Shown: positions 52,645-62,818, counted from the first letter of the stretch. The stretch is DNA of 64,000 nt from Methanobacterium sp. (GCF_038562635.1 NZ_JBCFBO010000001.1:558001-622000), one strand, 5' to 3'. Notes: a model not told the origin generated them from the sequence alone. Made by a program: numbers and translations.

Positions 52645-53910
52645 TTATGTTGTCGCTTGTTTGTAGATAGCAGCTATTACTGCATTCAAATCTCCAGAAT
52701 AAATGTAATTATATCCATTGTTTAACAGATATTGATCTGGGTGTGCCAGTCCTGTAAAACTAGCCGGGCTATAATTATCATCATGTGCCCTTGGCAGCCA
52801 TGCTAAACCAGTTATATTAACCGATGATGGGGCCATCCATACACAGAATACTTTTCTAGTTCCAACTAATTTCTTGTAATAGCTTTGTCCCATTTCATAT
52901 ATTACACCAGCATCTGCTCCACCATAAACATCAACTATTAAAGCATTTGCAGGTACATTTGTATTTTGAAGTACTGAATAATGAGTATTAGCACCTAAAC
53001 CTGCGTTATATGCATTTATTCCCAGTGCTTTTAGACCATTTACAATAGCGTTGATTCTATTTGTATCAGTTGTTGCTCCATTTATGTAATCACTTGTTAT
53101 ATATACCGGTCTTGCCTGTGATACAGCTGAAGTAACTGTTGACCATGCTTTTACTGAAACATAATTTGGTAATGCCTTGTTTGTTTGATAGTAATTGAGT
53201 ATCTTTGAATATGTATAAATCAAGGATTCATACCTTAATTTACCAAGATTAGTGTTTGCATAATTTGGTGTTATACCATTTGCATCTATAAATGTTTTAA
53301 CTCTTTTAGCAAGGTCTACATAATCTGACTTGTATATATTTCCACTTGTAATGTTTTCACTGGATTGTGCAGGAGCAGCGACAGTTTTTAAAGTTATCTT
53401 TGTCGTTGTTCCGTTGTTTAACTGCAGTAAACCTGCAGTAAGCAGTCTTAAGAAGTCAGGCATTTTAACCTGTGTTGTACCAATTGTCACATAATTTGGA
53501 AGGACATGGTTAGTTTCGATATATGCTTTGACCCTGGCTGCTGCATCGGTGATTTGACTTACAGTAAAACTTGTTGAATTAATTGTTGTTTTTGTTTCTC
53601 CTGCTGCAGCATATTGTTTCTGACTGCTAACACTGGTATTTACTGTAGTTTGCTGTGTTTGACTGTTATTTGTAGATTTTATAGTTGAATTTGCCACAGC
53701 TTGAGTTGTAGATTTAGTATTTGTCTGTAAAGTATTGTTTGCTGTTTGGTTTATGATTAAATTATACGCAGTACTGTTATTAACAGCCTGTGTTTGTGCA
53801 GCCCCCACATCTGATGCACTTGCACCAGCGATACCCATCAATGACAGACTGGATATTAGTAGGGCCACAAATAACGATTTTTTCGTAATTATACCGCCTC
53901 CGATTCCCAA
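52645..53910 (-). CDS. Secreted protein with two pseudomurein-binding repeats
   Basis: A 421-residue exported protein. A signal peptide (KKSLFVALLISSLSLMGIAG, cleavage near ASASD) is followed by a Thr/Asn/Gln-rich linker of about 100 residues. Two pseudomurein-binding repeats come next: AARVKAYIETNHVLPNYVTI with DFLRLLTAGL, then AKRVKTFIDANGITPNYA with ESLIYTYSKIL and a half repeat NKALPNYVSV. The C-terminal ~150 residues (from RPVYITSDYINGATTDTNRI) form a separate domain with one Cys in VFCVWMAP; its function is unknown. It is anchored non-covalently to the pseudomurein wall, which supports a Methanobacteriales host. Confidence 0.85.
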   Translation of the reverse strand: MGIGGGIITKKSLFVALLISSLSLMGIAGASASDVGAAQTQAVNNSTAYNLIINQTANNTLQTNTKSTTQAVANSTIKSTNNSQTQQTTVNTSVSSQKQYAAAGETKTTINSTSFTVSQITDAAARVKAYIETNHVLPNYVTIGTTQVKMPDFLRLLTAGLLQLNNGTTTKITLKTVAAPAQSSENITSGNIYKSDYVDLAKRVKTFIDANGITPNYANTNLGKLRYESLIYTYSKILNYYQTNKALPNYVSVKAWSTVTSAVSQARPVYITSDYINGATTDTNRINAIVNGLKALGINAYNAGLGANTHYSVLQNTNVPANALIVDVYGGADAGVIYEMGQSYYKKLVGTRKVFCVWMAPSSVNITGLAWLPRAHDDNYSPASFTGLAHPDQYLLNNGYNYIYSGDLNAVIAAIYKQATT

Positions 53911-54789
53911 TCAAAAAACTATAATCTGAGTTTTTCAGGGAGTAGGAACAAATTAATCTCCGCAGCATATAAATATTTTGGTTTAAATTTGAAAAAAAAG
54001 TATCTTTAAAGCTCTTTTTTTAATTTAAAGCGTTCTATGAAGTTATATAAAATTAAGTATTACGACAACATGCCCTACTTGGTACTTTTAACAAATAAAG
54101 TCATTTAAAACGTTATTTTAATAAAATAAGCATATCTATTGCTTTTACTGCATACAGATAAATCGTGTAATTATTTAAAAAAGCTTATTAGCTTTTTATT
54201 TAGATAAAAACTCTTTTTTTCAAAATTGAGAAAATTTAAATTAGTCTTATTAAATAATTAGTAGTTAGTATGTTTAAAATTGTTACAATAATACATGTAG
54301 CCCCTCATTTATTTTTTAAATGTTTAAATTTTTATTTAAATTTCAATCCAAAAATCACCGAAGCTATACTTTTTGTGCCAGAAAATCATGATTTTTGAGT
54401 GTTTAAAGTCCCTATTTTTAGCCTTATTATTAAAATAAATAATATCATGAAATTTAAATTAAAAAGTTAAGCTCAAATCTATCTTCTAAAATCGATTTAG
54501 TTTTCGCCCATATCTATACCCCAAATTACACTTTCTGTTAAATTGTAATTTTAGTTAATTATATTAAAAACTTCAACTATATTCACATGAAGATATAACT
54601 ACAAATAATTACATAACCTCAGGGGCATGAGCGTAGTTTTATATTAGTTATTTAATGGGATTAAAAATTACTTTTTTAGAGAATTCCCTACCTTTAATCT
54701 TAAATAATTAAAGGAACAACTATCTACTATAATATCCATAAAAAATATAATCATTTTATATACTTATTAGATTTTAATTAGGTGAATAT
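53911..54789. other. Long AT-rich spacer upstream of proS
   Basis: About 880 nt without a supported gene. Near 54588-54645 is a segment (CACATGAAGATATAACTACA through GGGGCATGAGCGTA) resembling the one at 45212-45250. The proS promoter should lie in the last 60 nt; GGTGA precedes its ATG. Nothing else is recognisable. Confidence 0.4.
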
Positions 54790-56268
54790 ATGACAGATTT
54801 CAGTGAATGGTTCCATAATATCTTAGAAGAAGCAGAAATAATCGACGATAGATATCCTGTAAAAGGGATGAACGTTTGGCAACCACAAGGATTCAAAATA
54901 AGAAAATATACTTTAGAAATTCTTCGAAATATCTTAGACAAGACCCATGAAGAGGTACTTTTCCCAATGTTAATCCCTGAAGATGAACTTGCAAAGGAAG
55001 CAATACATGTCAAAGGTTTTGAAGAAGAGGTTTACTGGATTACACATGGAGGACTTACAGAACTGAATAAAAAACTTGCACTTAGACCTACAAGTGAAAC
55101 TGCCATGTATCCAATGTTCTCATTATGGGTAAGATCCCATACCGATCTCCCTATGAGGTTTTACCAGATCGTTAACACATTTAGATACGAAACAAAACAC
55201 ACAAGACCTCTAATAAGGGTCAGGGAAATTACTACATTTAAAGAAGCGCATACTGTACACGCAACAGAAGAAGAATGTGAAGAAGAGGTACAGAATGCAG
55301 TTAAAATTTACAAACAATTCTTTGATATGCTCGGAATTCCTTATATGATTTCAAAGCGCCCACAGTGGGACAAATTCCCTGGTGCTAAATATACAGTAGC
55401 ATTTGATACCATCCTCCCTGATGGAAAAGCACTCCAGATTGGAACAGTACATAATCTTGACCAAACCTTTGCAAAGACATTTGACATAACTTATGAAACA
55501 GAAGAAGGAGACCATAAATATGTTTACCAAACATGTTACGGTATATCTGACAGAGTTATAGCATCAATTATAGGTATTCATGGAGATGAGAAAGGATTAT
55601 GTTTACCACCAGCAGTTGCACCTTATCAGGTTGTTATTGTACCAATTATATTTAAAAAAGGTGCTGAAGAAGTTTTAGAGTTCTGTAGAAATATAGAAGC
55701 TAAACTCAAGTCTGCAGGATTAAGGGTCCATTTTGATGATAGGGACATAAGAGCAGGCAAAAAATTCTATGAACATGAAATGAGGGGAGTTCCTCTAAGA
55801 ATGGAAATAGGTCCTCGTGACATTGAAAATAAGAATGCAGTAGTCTTTAGAAGGGATCAACTTGAAAAAGATACTATTTCAATTGAATCTGATGAATTTA
55901 TAGATGAAATTAAATCCACATTAGACAATATAACTCATGATATGAGAGAAAAGGCATGGGGATCCTTCAATAAGCACCTAAGAGATGCTGAAACCGTTGA
56001 AGAAGCTGCCCGGGAAATTGAAGAAAACATGGGAATTGTTACATTCCACTGGTGCGGAAATGAAGCTTGCGGAAAAGAACTTGAGGAAAAAGTCAGAGTA
56101 GATATTCTTGGAGTTCGAGAAAGTAAATCAGAGACTTACAAAATGCCTTTAACCGAAATAGCAAAAGAAGAGATAGATTTACTTCAAGAGGAAGGGGCAG
56201 CAGCACGTGAATGTATTAACTGTGGAAAGCCTTCCACATGCAGAACTATGATTGCAAAAACCTATTAA
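54790..56268 (+). CDS. proS: Prolyl-tRNA synthetase, archaeal/eukaryotic type
   Basis: A 492-residue class IIa synthetase. Motif 1 lies in the N-terminal third, motif 2 is FRYETKHTRPLIRVREITTF, and motif 3 is YGISDRVIASIIGIHGDEKG. The ARSE anticodon-binding domain (QVVIVPIIFKKG... GLRVHFDDRDIRAGKKFYEHEMRG) follows, and the zinc-binding C-terminal extension carries the cysteines CGNEACGKEL and CINCGKPSTCR. Lack of a YbaK editing insert fits the archaeal form, which often also activates cysteine. The next gene begins 19 nt after its stop. Confidence 0.96.
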   Translation: MTDFSEWFHNILEEAEIIDDRYPVKGMNVWQPQGFKIRKYTLEILRNILDKTHEEVLFPMLIPEDELAKEAIHVKGFEEEVYWITHGGLTELNKKLALRPTSETAMYPMFSLWVRSHTDLPMRFYQIVNTFRYETKHTRPLIRVREITTFKEAHTVHATEEECEEEVQNAVKIYKQFFDMLGIPYMISKRPQWDKFPGAKYTVAFDTILPDGKALQIGTVHNLDQTFAKTFDITYETEEGDHKYVYQTCYGISDRVIASIIGIHGDEKGLCLPPAVAPYQVVIVPIIFKKGAEEVLEFCRNIEAKLKSAGLRVHFDDRDIRAGKKFYEHEMRGVPLRMEIGPRDIENKNAVVFRRDQLEKDTISIESDEFIDEIKSTLDNITHDMREKAWGSFNKHLRDAETVEEAAREIEENMGIVTFHWCGNEACGKELEEKVRVDILGVRESKSETYKMPLTEIAKEEIDLLQEEGAAARECINCGKPSTCRTMIAKTY

Positions 56269-56287
56269 ACATTAGCTGGGGAAACAG

Positions 56288-56971
56288 ATGAATATAAGAG
56301 TTGTAAGTCTTGTATTAATAGTTTTAGTATTTGCATTAGTTTCGGGAATGATAAGTTACTCAGTATCCAGTGGAGTACATTTAAACGACGCATATACTAG
56401 TGGAAAGATCACAGTAGTTCAGCAAACTGCAGCAGGTACAGTTCCTCACCAGGTTATGATAACAAATAATGCAAGCAAATCTGTTAAAGTGAAGAAAGGA
56501 GACGTACTTGTAAGTACAGTATCTCAAGATCTTGTAATTGCAGAAGATAAAACAATATCATCAAACTCAAATGCAACTGTAAAGGCATACTGCCTAGAAC
56601 CATCTCAAAGGGCTGTCGTAGGTACAAAGCTATTACCTGTAAATACCACATACAGCGCAATAACTCGTGTGATAAGTGGTTCTAATCCAACTAACTCTCA
56701 AAGTGCTATGAACGCCCAACTTCAAATCTGGATAATTACATCCGAAGGCAACTTGAATCCATATACTGGAGAACCAGTGGCAGTTGTGGACAATAATAAC
56801 ATTACATGGTCACAGTTCCGTCAGGATATAGCCGATGCCAAAAGTGATGTTATGAGCACATTCAACGTTACAGAAAGCAATATCAAAAATTTAAATCAAA
56901 CACAATCAAACAGTGGATCAACTTCATCATGGATAGACAATACTATAAGTTGGATAAAAGAATCAATATAA
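56288..56971 (+). CDS. Membrane-anchored exported protein, likely N-glycosylated
   Basis: A 227-residue protein with an uncleaved N-terminal anchor (VSLVLIVLVFALVSGMISYSV). The external part carries at least five N-x-S/T sequons (NNAS, NSNAT, NTTYS, NVTES, NLNQT), which suits it as an AglB substrate. Its beta-rich middle (QVMITNNASKSVKVKKGDVL) resembles ARPP-1/TonB-unrelated extracellular domains of methanogens, but no family is certain. It lies 19 nt behind proS and may share its transcript. Confidence 0.7.
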   Translation: MNIRVVSLVLIVLVFALVSGMISYSVSSGVHLNDAYTSGKITVVQQTAAGTVPHQVMITNNASKSVKVKKGDVLVSTVSQDLVIAEDKTISSNSNATVKAYCLEPSQRAVVGTKLLPVNTTYSAITRVISGSNPTNSQSAMNAQLQIWIITSEGNLNPYTGEPVAVVDNNNITWSQFRQDIADAKSDVMSTFNVTESNIKNLNQTQSNSGSTSSWIDNTISWIKESI

Positions 56972-57056
56972 TTTATATTAATTAAAATTTTATTTCAAGT
57001 AGGGTCTATAAATGAATTAACCACTATGTAAAAAATCTGATTCAGGAGTTACCACT

Positions 57057-57734
57057 ATGGAAAAAACATTTGCTGTAATCCCAGTATCAAAATTTACAGA
57101 TGCAAAAACAAGATTATCCCCTAAGTTAACGCCATTGGAACGTGAAAATTTATTAAAATCCATGTTAAAAGATGTAATTGGAGTTTTAAGCGGGTTAGTA
57201 GACAATATAATAGTTATAAGCTCTGATGATGATGTTTTAAATTTTGTAAAAAAACTTGGCGTTGAAACATTTAAGGAAAAGGGAGTTACTGATTTAAATG
57301 GTGCATTAACTCAGGCAATTCAACACTATTCTAATTTTTGCAGTAATATATTTATAGTACCCTCTGACGTGCCTTTAATTAAAAAGAATCATGTTAAAGA
57401 GATATTAAATAGAAGTCAAGAATTTGATGTTGTCATTGCTCCTTCCAAAGGCGGAGGTACAAATGCACTTCTATGCCCTACTTCCTTTTGTGTGAAATTC
57501 GGAGATTACAGCTTCTTTGAACATATAGATGAAGCTAAATTAAGAGGACTCTCACACAGCATTTATGATTCCTTTTATTTATCCCTGGATGTGAATACAG
57601 CAGAAGACCTCGGCGAAATAATGCTACATGGAAAAGGAACTGAAGCAAGAGACTATTTAAAGAAAGTACAGCTTAAAGTTAAATCTAACCATGGATCTGA
57701 AAGGTTGGATGTTAGCCGAGAGGCCACTATATGA
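57057..57734 (+). CDS. cofC: 2-phospho-L-lactate guanylyltransferase (coenzyme F420 synthesis)
   Basis: A 225-residue nucleotidyltransferase that activates 2-phospholactate with GTP to give LPPG for F420. It opens FAVIPVSKFTDAKTRLSPKL, the GT-A type nucleotide loop with the conserved K..KTRL, and has FIVPSDVPLI for metal binding, followed by IAPSKGGGTNALLCP and the LDVNTAEDL C-terminal motif. GGAGTTACC serves as SD. Its stop overlaps the thiD ATG by ATGA, so the two are translationally coupled. Confidence 0.94.
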   Translation: MEKTFAVIPVSKFTDAKTRLSPKLTPLERENLLKSMLKDVIGVLSGLVDNIIVISSDDDVLNFVKKLGVETFKEKGVTDLNGALTQAIQHYSNFCSNIFIVPSDVPLIKKNHVKEILNRSQEFDVVIAPSKGGGTNALLCPTSFCVKFGDYSFFEHIDEAKLRGLSHSIYDSFYLSLDVNTAEDLGEIMLHGKGTEARDYLKKVQLKVKSNHGSERLDVSREATI

Positions 57735-58483
57735 TCGCGATGTCCATTGCTGGTTTTGACCCTTCAGGCGGCGCTGGAATTTTAAATGATATCAAGACTT
57801 TTTCTGCATTTGGTGTTTATGGAACTGCTGTAATAACAGCCCTCACTGCTCAAAATATAAATAAAGTAGAGGGAGTTCAGCCAGTTGATGTGCAGTTCAT
57901 TGAAAAACAAATTGATACAATCTTAAAACAGGAAAAAATTGAATTTGCAAAGACAGGGATGCTTTACTCTGATAAAATCATAAAAACAGTTGCCCAAAAA
58001 ACTACCGAGTATGGACTAAAAGTGGTGGTTGATCCTGTAATGGTGGCAGGCTCTGGGGGGCATCTGTCCCAAAAAGACTTTGCCAGATCTCTAAAAAAAT
58101 ATCTTTTACCTGTTGCTGAATTGGCCACCCCCAATATACATGAAGCCCAGGAAATTTCAGGAGTCAAAATAGAGAATACAGAAGATTCCATAGAGGCTGC
58201 ACTTAAAATAGGAGAAACCTGTAATGTTGTAGTTACGGGAGGACATCTTGAAGGAACTGACGTACTCTTTGATGGTTCAATTAAAGTTATAAAAGGAGAA
58301 CTTGTTGAAAGTAACAATACCCACGGTACCGGATGTACCTATTCATCTGCAATTACCGCATCTCTCATAAAAGGAGATAATATCGAAACTGCTGTTAAAA
58401 AGGCTGGAAAATTTGTAAAAGAAAGTATTAAGTATGGAAGCAGGGGAACTTTAAATCAGTTCTGGAAATGTATAACCCTTTAA
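57731..58483 (+). CDS. thiD: Hydroxymethylpyrimidine (phosphate) kinase
   Basis: A 250-residue ribokinase-fold enzyme that phosphorylates HMP and HMP-P in thiamine synthesis. Signatures are SIAGFDPSGGAGILNDIKTF at the N-terminus, VVDPVMVAGSGG, ATPNIHEAQ, the ATP-site VVVTGGHLEG and the catalytic-base NNTHGTGCTYSSAITA. It lacks the ThiN-like C-terminal fusion seen in many archaea. It overlaps cofC by four bases, linking F420 and thiamine genes in one transcript. Confidence 0.95.
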   Translation: MIAMSIAGFDPSGGAGILNDIKTFSAFGVYGTAVITALTAQNINKVEGVQPVDVQFIEKQIDTILKQEKIEFAKTGMLYSDKIIKTVAQKTTEYGLKVVVDPVMVAGSGGHLSQKDFARSLKKYLLPVAELATPNIHEAQEISGVKIENTEDSIEAALKIGETCNVVVTGGHLEGTDVLFDGSIKVIKGELVESNNTHGTGCTYSSAITASLIKGDNIETAVKKAGKFVKESIKYGSRGTLNQFWKCITL

Positions 58484-58491
58484 ATTAAAAA

Positions 58492-58938
58492 TTATGGAAC
58501 CACAAGAACAGGGCGTTTTGTTTCTCTTATTACTCTTTCTGTAGTACTCCCAACTAAAACCCTATCTAAACCATGCCTGCCCGAAGCTCCCATGATCACG
58601 ATATCAACATCTTCTTTATCCATGGTTTCAAGTATAATTTCATGCGGTTTTCCTTCATCTATTTTAGATATGAAATTAATGTTTTTGCACATTCCCCTGC
58701 ACTGGCTATCTTCTAAATCTTTTTCAAATCTAGCAATAGCTTTTTTCCCTTCGTTTCTTAATTCTTTTTCCAGATCTTCCCTAAAACTCGGCAGGTAAGA
58801 AGGCTGCAGATAGTTGACATCAATTACATTCAATACAATGATATCAGCGCCAGTTACATCTGCAAGGGTTATAGCATGTTCACCTGCTCTTTTTGAACTT
58901 TCCGAGCCATCTGTAGGCAGCAAAATTTTTTTATACAT
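58492..58938 (-). CDS. Universal stress protein (UspA family)
   Basis: A 148-residue USP, paralogous to the one at 49379-49852 (MYKKILLPTDGSESSKRAGE, shared YLPSFREDLEKEL and SQCRGMCK segments). The ATP loop is intact: MGASGRHGLDRVLVGSTTERV, with G-2x-G-9x-G(S/T). It has a strong SD GGAGG. It ends nine bases from the convergent thiD gene and lies 28 nt downstream of the MFS exporter on the same strand, which might imply a shared stress response. Confidence 0.93.
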   Translation of the reverse strand: MYKKILLPTDGSESSKRAGEHAITLADVTGADIIVLNVIDVNYLQPSYLPSFREDLEKELRNEGKKAIARFEKDLEDSQCRGMCKNINFISKIDEGKPHEIILETMDKEDVDIVIMGASGRHGLDRVLVGSTTERVIRETKRPVLVVP

Positions 58939-58966
58939 ATTTTAACCTCCTATTTGAATCAATTAT

Positions 58967-60331
58967 TTATTTTCTGGCCATTGAAGCAAAAATACCTCCA
59001 AAACAGAGTACAGCAAATATGATAAATGTTATCTGTATACTTTGAATTAAAGCAGGGTACTGGGCAGGTAATATCTGCACTCTGCCAATTAACATGGCAA
59101 AAATCAACATAGCTATACCCATACTTAAAACCTGACCCACCAGACGCATGGTACTGACTGTAGCTGAAGCTACACCAAAGAATCTCCTTTCCACAGATCC
59201 CATAATGGCATTTGTATTGGGGGAAGAAAAAAGTCCAAATCCAATGCCCAGTACAATCAATCCAATTATTATATACTCAAATGTAGTCTGTGCGCTTATA
59301 AATGCAAAAATTAAAAGTCCCAATGTCACCAGAGCCATTCCTATAGATGCCATGATACGTGGTTCATAACGATCTGAGAGCCTACCTGCAAAAGGAGTTA
59401 TTATGGCCATCATTATCGGTTGGGCTATCAAAATTAGACCTGCATTTTGCGCGCTTAATCCTTTTACATACTGTAAATAAAGACTTAAAAGGAATGTAAC
59501 TGCAAATGTAGCACTGTAATTTATAAGTGCAGCCAAATTAGAGAAGGCAAACGCCCTATTTTTAAAGAATAGTTTCATATCCAGCACAGGACTATCTATA
59601 CTCAATTCCAACCTGGTGAATCCTAAAAATACTAAAACACCTGCAATTATAGCAGCTATTCCCCATATGTCAGGAAGCGATGAAAATCCAAATATAACCA
59701 GTACAAGAGCTGTACTGTAAAGCACTGAACCAGGTAAATCGAATTTCTCTCCTTTACATGCAGCCCATTCCTGCTCCCTTAATTTCCAGAATATCAAAAC
59801 AATCACCAGTAAACCAAAAGGTACCATTAAATAGAATAAACTTCTCCAGCCAATATAATGAGTTATAAGACCTCCTAAAACCGGTCCAAGAGAAAGTCCA
59901 GTGTAAACTGCTGCAATATTTATTCCAATTGCTTTTCCTCTTTCTTGAGGAGGAAAAGCTGATGTTATAATGGCAAGTCCAGTAACAAAAATCATTGCAC
60001 TACCAATTCCCTGTAACACCCTAAATCCAATAAGTGTAAGGGTGGAAGGAGCCATAGCTGATAAAAAAGATGCTATGGTAAAAATAATAATTCCAGAGGT
60101 AAAAACTTTTTTCATTCCATGTATATCTGCTATTCTTCCAAATGGAACAGCAAACATGGCTGATGTTAATAGAAATGCTGTTGGAATCCAGCTCAGCAAA
60201 ATAGCATCTGTAGCAAATTCAGAAGCAATTGCTGGAAGTGCGATATTAACAGAAGAACCCATAAATGGAGTTAAAAAGGAGGCTATAGTAGCGATCAATA
60301 AAGCTGACATTTTATTAACATTGTTACCCAT
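58967..60331 (-). CDS. MFS multidrug exporter, DHA2 type
   Basis: A 454-residue transporter with about 14 hydrophobic helices. The loop 2-3 motif is FGRIADIHGMKKVF and the antiporter motif C region is YTGLSLGPVLGGLITHYIGWRSLF, which marks drug:H+ antiporters of the 14-helix DHA2 family (EmrB/QacA-like). FRVLQGIGSAMIFV lies between. The substrate is unknown. GGGTG precedes the ATG; the USP gene follows directly. Confidence 0.9.
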   Translation of the reverse strand: MGNNVNKMSALLIATIASFLTPFMGSSVNIALPAIASEFATDAILLSWIPTAFLLTSAMFAVPFGRIADIHGMKKVFTSGIIIFTIASFLSAMAPSTLTLIGFRVLQGIGSAMIFVTGLAIITSAFPPQERGKAIGINIAAVYTGLSLGPVLGGLITHYIGWRSLFYLMVPFGLLVIVLIFWKLREQEWAACKGEKFDLPGSVLYSTALVLVIFGFSSLPDIWGIAAIIAGVLVFLGFTRLELSIDSPVLDMKLFFKNRAFAFSNLAALINYSATFAVTFLLSLYLQYVKGLSAQNAGLILIAQPIMMAIITPFAGRLSDRYEPRIMASIGMALVTLGLLIFAFISAQTTFEYIIIGLIVLGIGFGLFSSPNTNAIMGSVERRFFGVASATVSTMRLVGQVLSMGIAMLIFAMLIGRVQILPAQYPALIQSIQITFIIFAVLCFGGIFASMARK

Positions 60332-60577
60332 GAAAACACCCGTTGACTAAATTTATAGATAATGTTTGTTTCCCAAATTATATAAAAATTTAGAATTGAT
60401 TTTTTAAAATATAAAGGCTTTAAAACGATTATTTTAGTTTAAAAGTGATTTTTACACCTACTAAATTAATAAATAGGCTATGAAAATAGCAATATTCAAA
60501 TTAAGAACTTTAAATAATTTAAAACAAATGTTTAAGCTTTTAAAATTAATAAAAAAGTAAAATAAAATATATTTATT

Positions 60578-61009
60578 TTACAATTCATAAACTTCTTCAG
60601 GTGAGAGAACTGCAGCTCCACCTTCTTTTAAAGCTGCAATACCTTCATCGATATCTTCAGTACGCAGTACAACTACTGCTTTTTCTGTTTTCTTTTCAAC
60701 AAAGGCATATATGTATTCCACGTTAGTATCCGATTTATTTAATACTTCCAGAATTCCTTCAAGCCCACCTGGAGAATCTGGAACTTCTACAGCAATTACA
60801 TCAGTTATTTTAACTACAAAATTGCCAGCTTCAAGTGCTTTTTTCGCTTTTTCAGGGTCAGGGACTATAATTCTTAAAATCCCAAACTCAGATGTATCTG
60901 CAATTGAGAGAGCACGTATATTCATCCCTGATTCTCTTAAGATACTCAACGCGTTCCATAGTCTCCCTTTTTTATTTTCTAAAAATATAGATACCTGTTT
61001 TAATTTCAT
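60578..61009 (-). CDS. Tandem ACT-domain protein
   Basis: A 143-residue protein made of two ACT domains: KQVSIFLENKKGRLWNALSI with its ligand-loop residue region (N..GRL), and VIAVEVPDSPGGLEGILEVL. Stand-alone double-ACT proteins of this type accompany phenylacetate-CoA-ligase-like genes in methanogens, and here the ligase gene lies 25 nt upstream on the same strand. It probably binds an aromatic or branched amino acid and reports its level to the ligase pathway. AGGTGG gives the SD for ATG 61009. Confidence 0.9.
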   Translation of the reverse strand: MKLKQVSIFLENKKGRLWNALSILRESGMNIRALSIADTSEFGILRIIVPDPEKAKKALEAGNFVVKITDVIAVEVPDSPGGLEGILEVLNKSDTNVEYIYAFVEKKTEKAVVVLRTEDIDEGIAALKEGGAAVLSPEEVYEL

Positions 61010-61034
61010 CTTCGCCACCTTGTATGATTTCTAT

Positions 61035-62333
61035 TTAAATTTCCCTTTTATCAATAACCCTAACAGCTTTACCTTCGCTTCTTGGAAGTGATTGTGGTTC
61101 AACAAGAGTCACATTAACTCTAAGCCCGATTTCACTGTGGATACGGTCCTCTATCATCTTTTTAACTTCTTCCACATGTTTTACTTCATCTGAGAAGAAC
61201 TTTTCAGACGTTTCAACCTGAACTTCAAGTTCATCCAGGTGCTGCGGCCTTGTAACCACAATCTGGTAGTGCGGTTCAAGATCTTCAATCTTAAGCAGCG
61301 CCTTTTCAATCTGTGATGGGAATACAATTACTCCCCTAATTTTAAGCATGTCGTCGGTACGTCCTGTGATTCTATCCATTTTGATAAGTGTCCTTCCACA
61401 GGAACATTTTCCTTTTCTTAAAGCTGTAACATCCTTTGTACGGAAACGGATTACAGGCATGCCCTCCCTTGTTAATGTTGTTAAGACAAGCTCTCCTTTC
61501 TCTCCTTCAGGCAATGTTTTAAGTGTTTTAGAATCAACAATCTCAGGGTAGAAATGGTCATCAGATATATGCAAACCCCTTTTATCATCACATTCCATAG
61601 CCACCCCCGGGCCAATTACCTCAGTCAACCCGTAAATATTAAGTGCAGTAAGATTAAGCCTCTTTTCTATTTCATTCCGCATTTCTTCAGTCCACATTTC
61701 GGCCCCAAATACTCCTGCTTTCAATTTTATTGATTCTTTGCTGATCCCTTCTCTTTCAGCCATTTCACCCAGATAAAGTGCATATGACGGCGTACATGTT
61801 AGTACAGTTGATCCAAAATCTTCCATAATTTCAAGCTGTCTCATGGTATTTCCAGCAGAAATAGGTACTACGGTGGCACCTATTTTTTGTGCACCATAAT
61901 GTACGCCCATTCCTCCCGTAAAAAGCCCATAACCATAAGCATTCTGGATTATATCCTTTTTTCCGGCCCCTGCCATTCCTAAGGCCCGTGCAATAACCTC
62001 TCCCCAGATATCAAGATCTTTTACTGTGTATCCTGAAACTGTCGGTTTTCCTGTTGTCCCAGATGTGGTATGCACTTCCACTATCTCATCTTCAGGAACT
62101 GCAAACATTCCAAATGGATAAGCATCCCTCAAATCAGTTTTTGTGGTAAATGGAAGTTTTTCAATATCTTTAAGAGTTTTAATATCTTCTGGCTTAACAC
62201 CTGCTTCATCAAAACGCTTCCTGTAATATGGAACATTTTCATATGCTCTTTTTACAACGGCTTGTAGTCTTTTAAGTTGTAGTGCTTCTTTATCATTTTC
62301 TGACATGCACTCTGCTTCTTTATTCCAGATCAT
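61035..62333 (-). CDS. Phenylacetate-CoA ligase-like AMP-forming enzyme
   Basis: A 432-residue adenylate-forming ligase of the PaaK family. The core motif is HTTSGTTGKPTVSGYT, then GVFGAEMWTEEMR, NIYGLTEVIGPGVAMEC, and the hinge GRTDDMLKIRGVIVFPSQIE. In methanogens these enzymes probably activate aryl acetates for reductive conversion to aromatic amino acids (with indolepyruvate oxidoreductase). Co-transcription with the ACT gene supports this. GGGAGA lies just before the ATG. Confidence 0.93.
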   Translation of the reverse strand: MIWNKEAECMSENDKEALQLKRLQAVVKRAYENVPYYRKRFDEAGVKPEDIKTLKDIEKLPFTTKTDLRDAYPFGMFAVPEDEIVEVHTTSGTTGKPTVSGYTVKDLDIWGEVIARALGMAGAGKKDIIQNAYGYGLFTGGMGVHYGAQKIGATVVPISAGNTMRQLEIMEDFGSTVLTCTPSYALYLGEMAEREGISKESIKLKAGVFGAEMWTEEMRNEIEKRLNLTALNIYGLTEVIGPGVAMECDDKRGLHISDDHFYPEIVDSKTLKTLPEGEKGELVLTTLTREGMPVIRFRTKDVTALRKGKCSCGRTLIKMDRITGRTDDMLKIRGVIVFPSQIEKALLKIEDLEPHYQIVVTRPQHLDELEVQVETSEKFFSDEVKHVEEVKKMIEDRIHSEIGLRVNVTLVEPQSLPRSEGKAVRVIDKREI

Positions 62334-62747
62334 TTATCTCCCTGCCAATCATTAGATAAAATTGTAATATAAACTTTAGTTAAAATCTATTTTTATAACT
62401 TATGTATTTATTTGTAGCAACTGCAATCCCAGAAGATATCTAAATTTAAGGAATTAAACACATAATTTATTTGAGAGCTCCACTAAACCTGCTATCAATT
62501 TTTATCACGTTAATTCTATTTAAAATGCATATAATTATTATATGAATATATTAATCTAATTTATAAAAATAAAATTAAAAATATTTGTATTAAAAATATC
62601 TATTTTAAATTTTAAGGATATATAATAATTTATAATGCACAATAAATACTATTAGTATTTTCTTTAATTTTTACACTTTCAGGAATCTATTTATACATAA
62701 ATAAATCCGAAAGGCTTATTAACTAATGCATCACTAAACAATAGATC
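62334..62747. other. Spacer downstream of the structured elements
   Basis: AT-rich, without an ORF. It presumably contains the promoter of the paaK-like gene near its left end. Confidence 0.35.
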
Positions 62748-62810
62748 GGCAAAGGGTATTCTAATCACGTAATTTTTACCGCCTAACCGATTACTGATTT
62801 TCCCTTTGCC
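62748..62810. ncRNA. Nested long hairpin, candidate structured RNA
   Basis: Outer arms GGCAAAGGG (62748-62756) and CCCTTTGCC (62802-62810) are perfect over 9 bp. Inside, AATCACGTAAT and ATTACTGATT pair over 10 bp with one bulge, leaving a loop with ACCGCCTAACCG. Orientation is undetermined. The neighbouring terminator hairpin contains the same TTACCGCCT word. Confidence 0.5.
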
Positions 62811-62818
62811 CAAAATAT

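Noticed and set aside
58967..60331. Association of MFS exporter and USP as a defined resistance operon
   Set aside because: Spacing is compatible, but nothing shows a functional link; both families are common singly.
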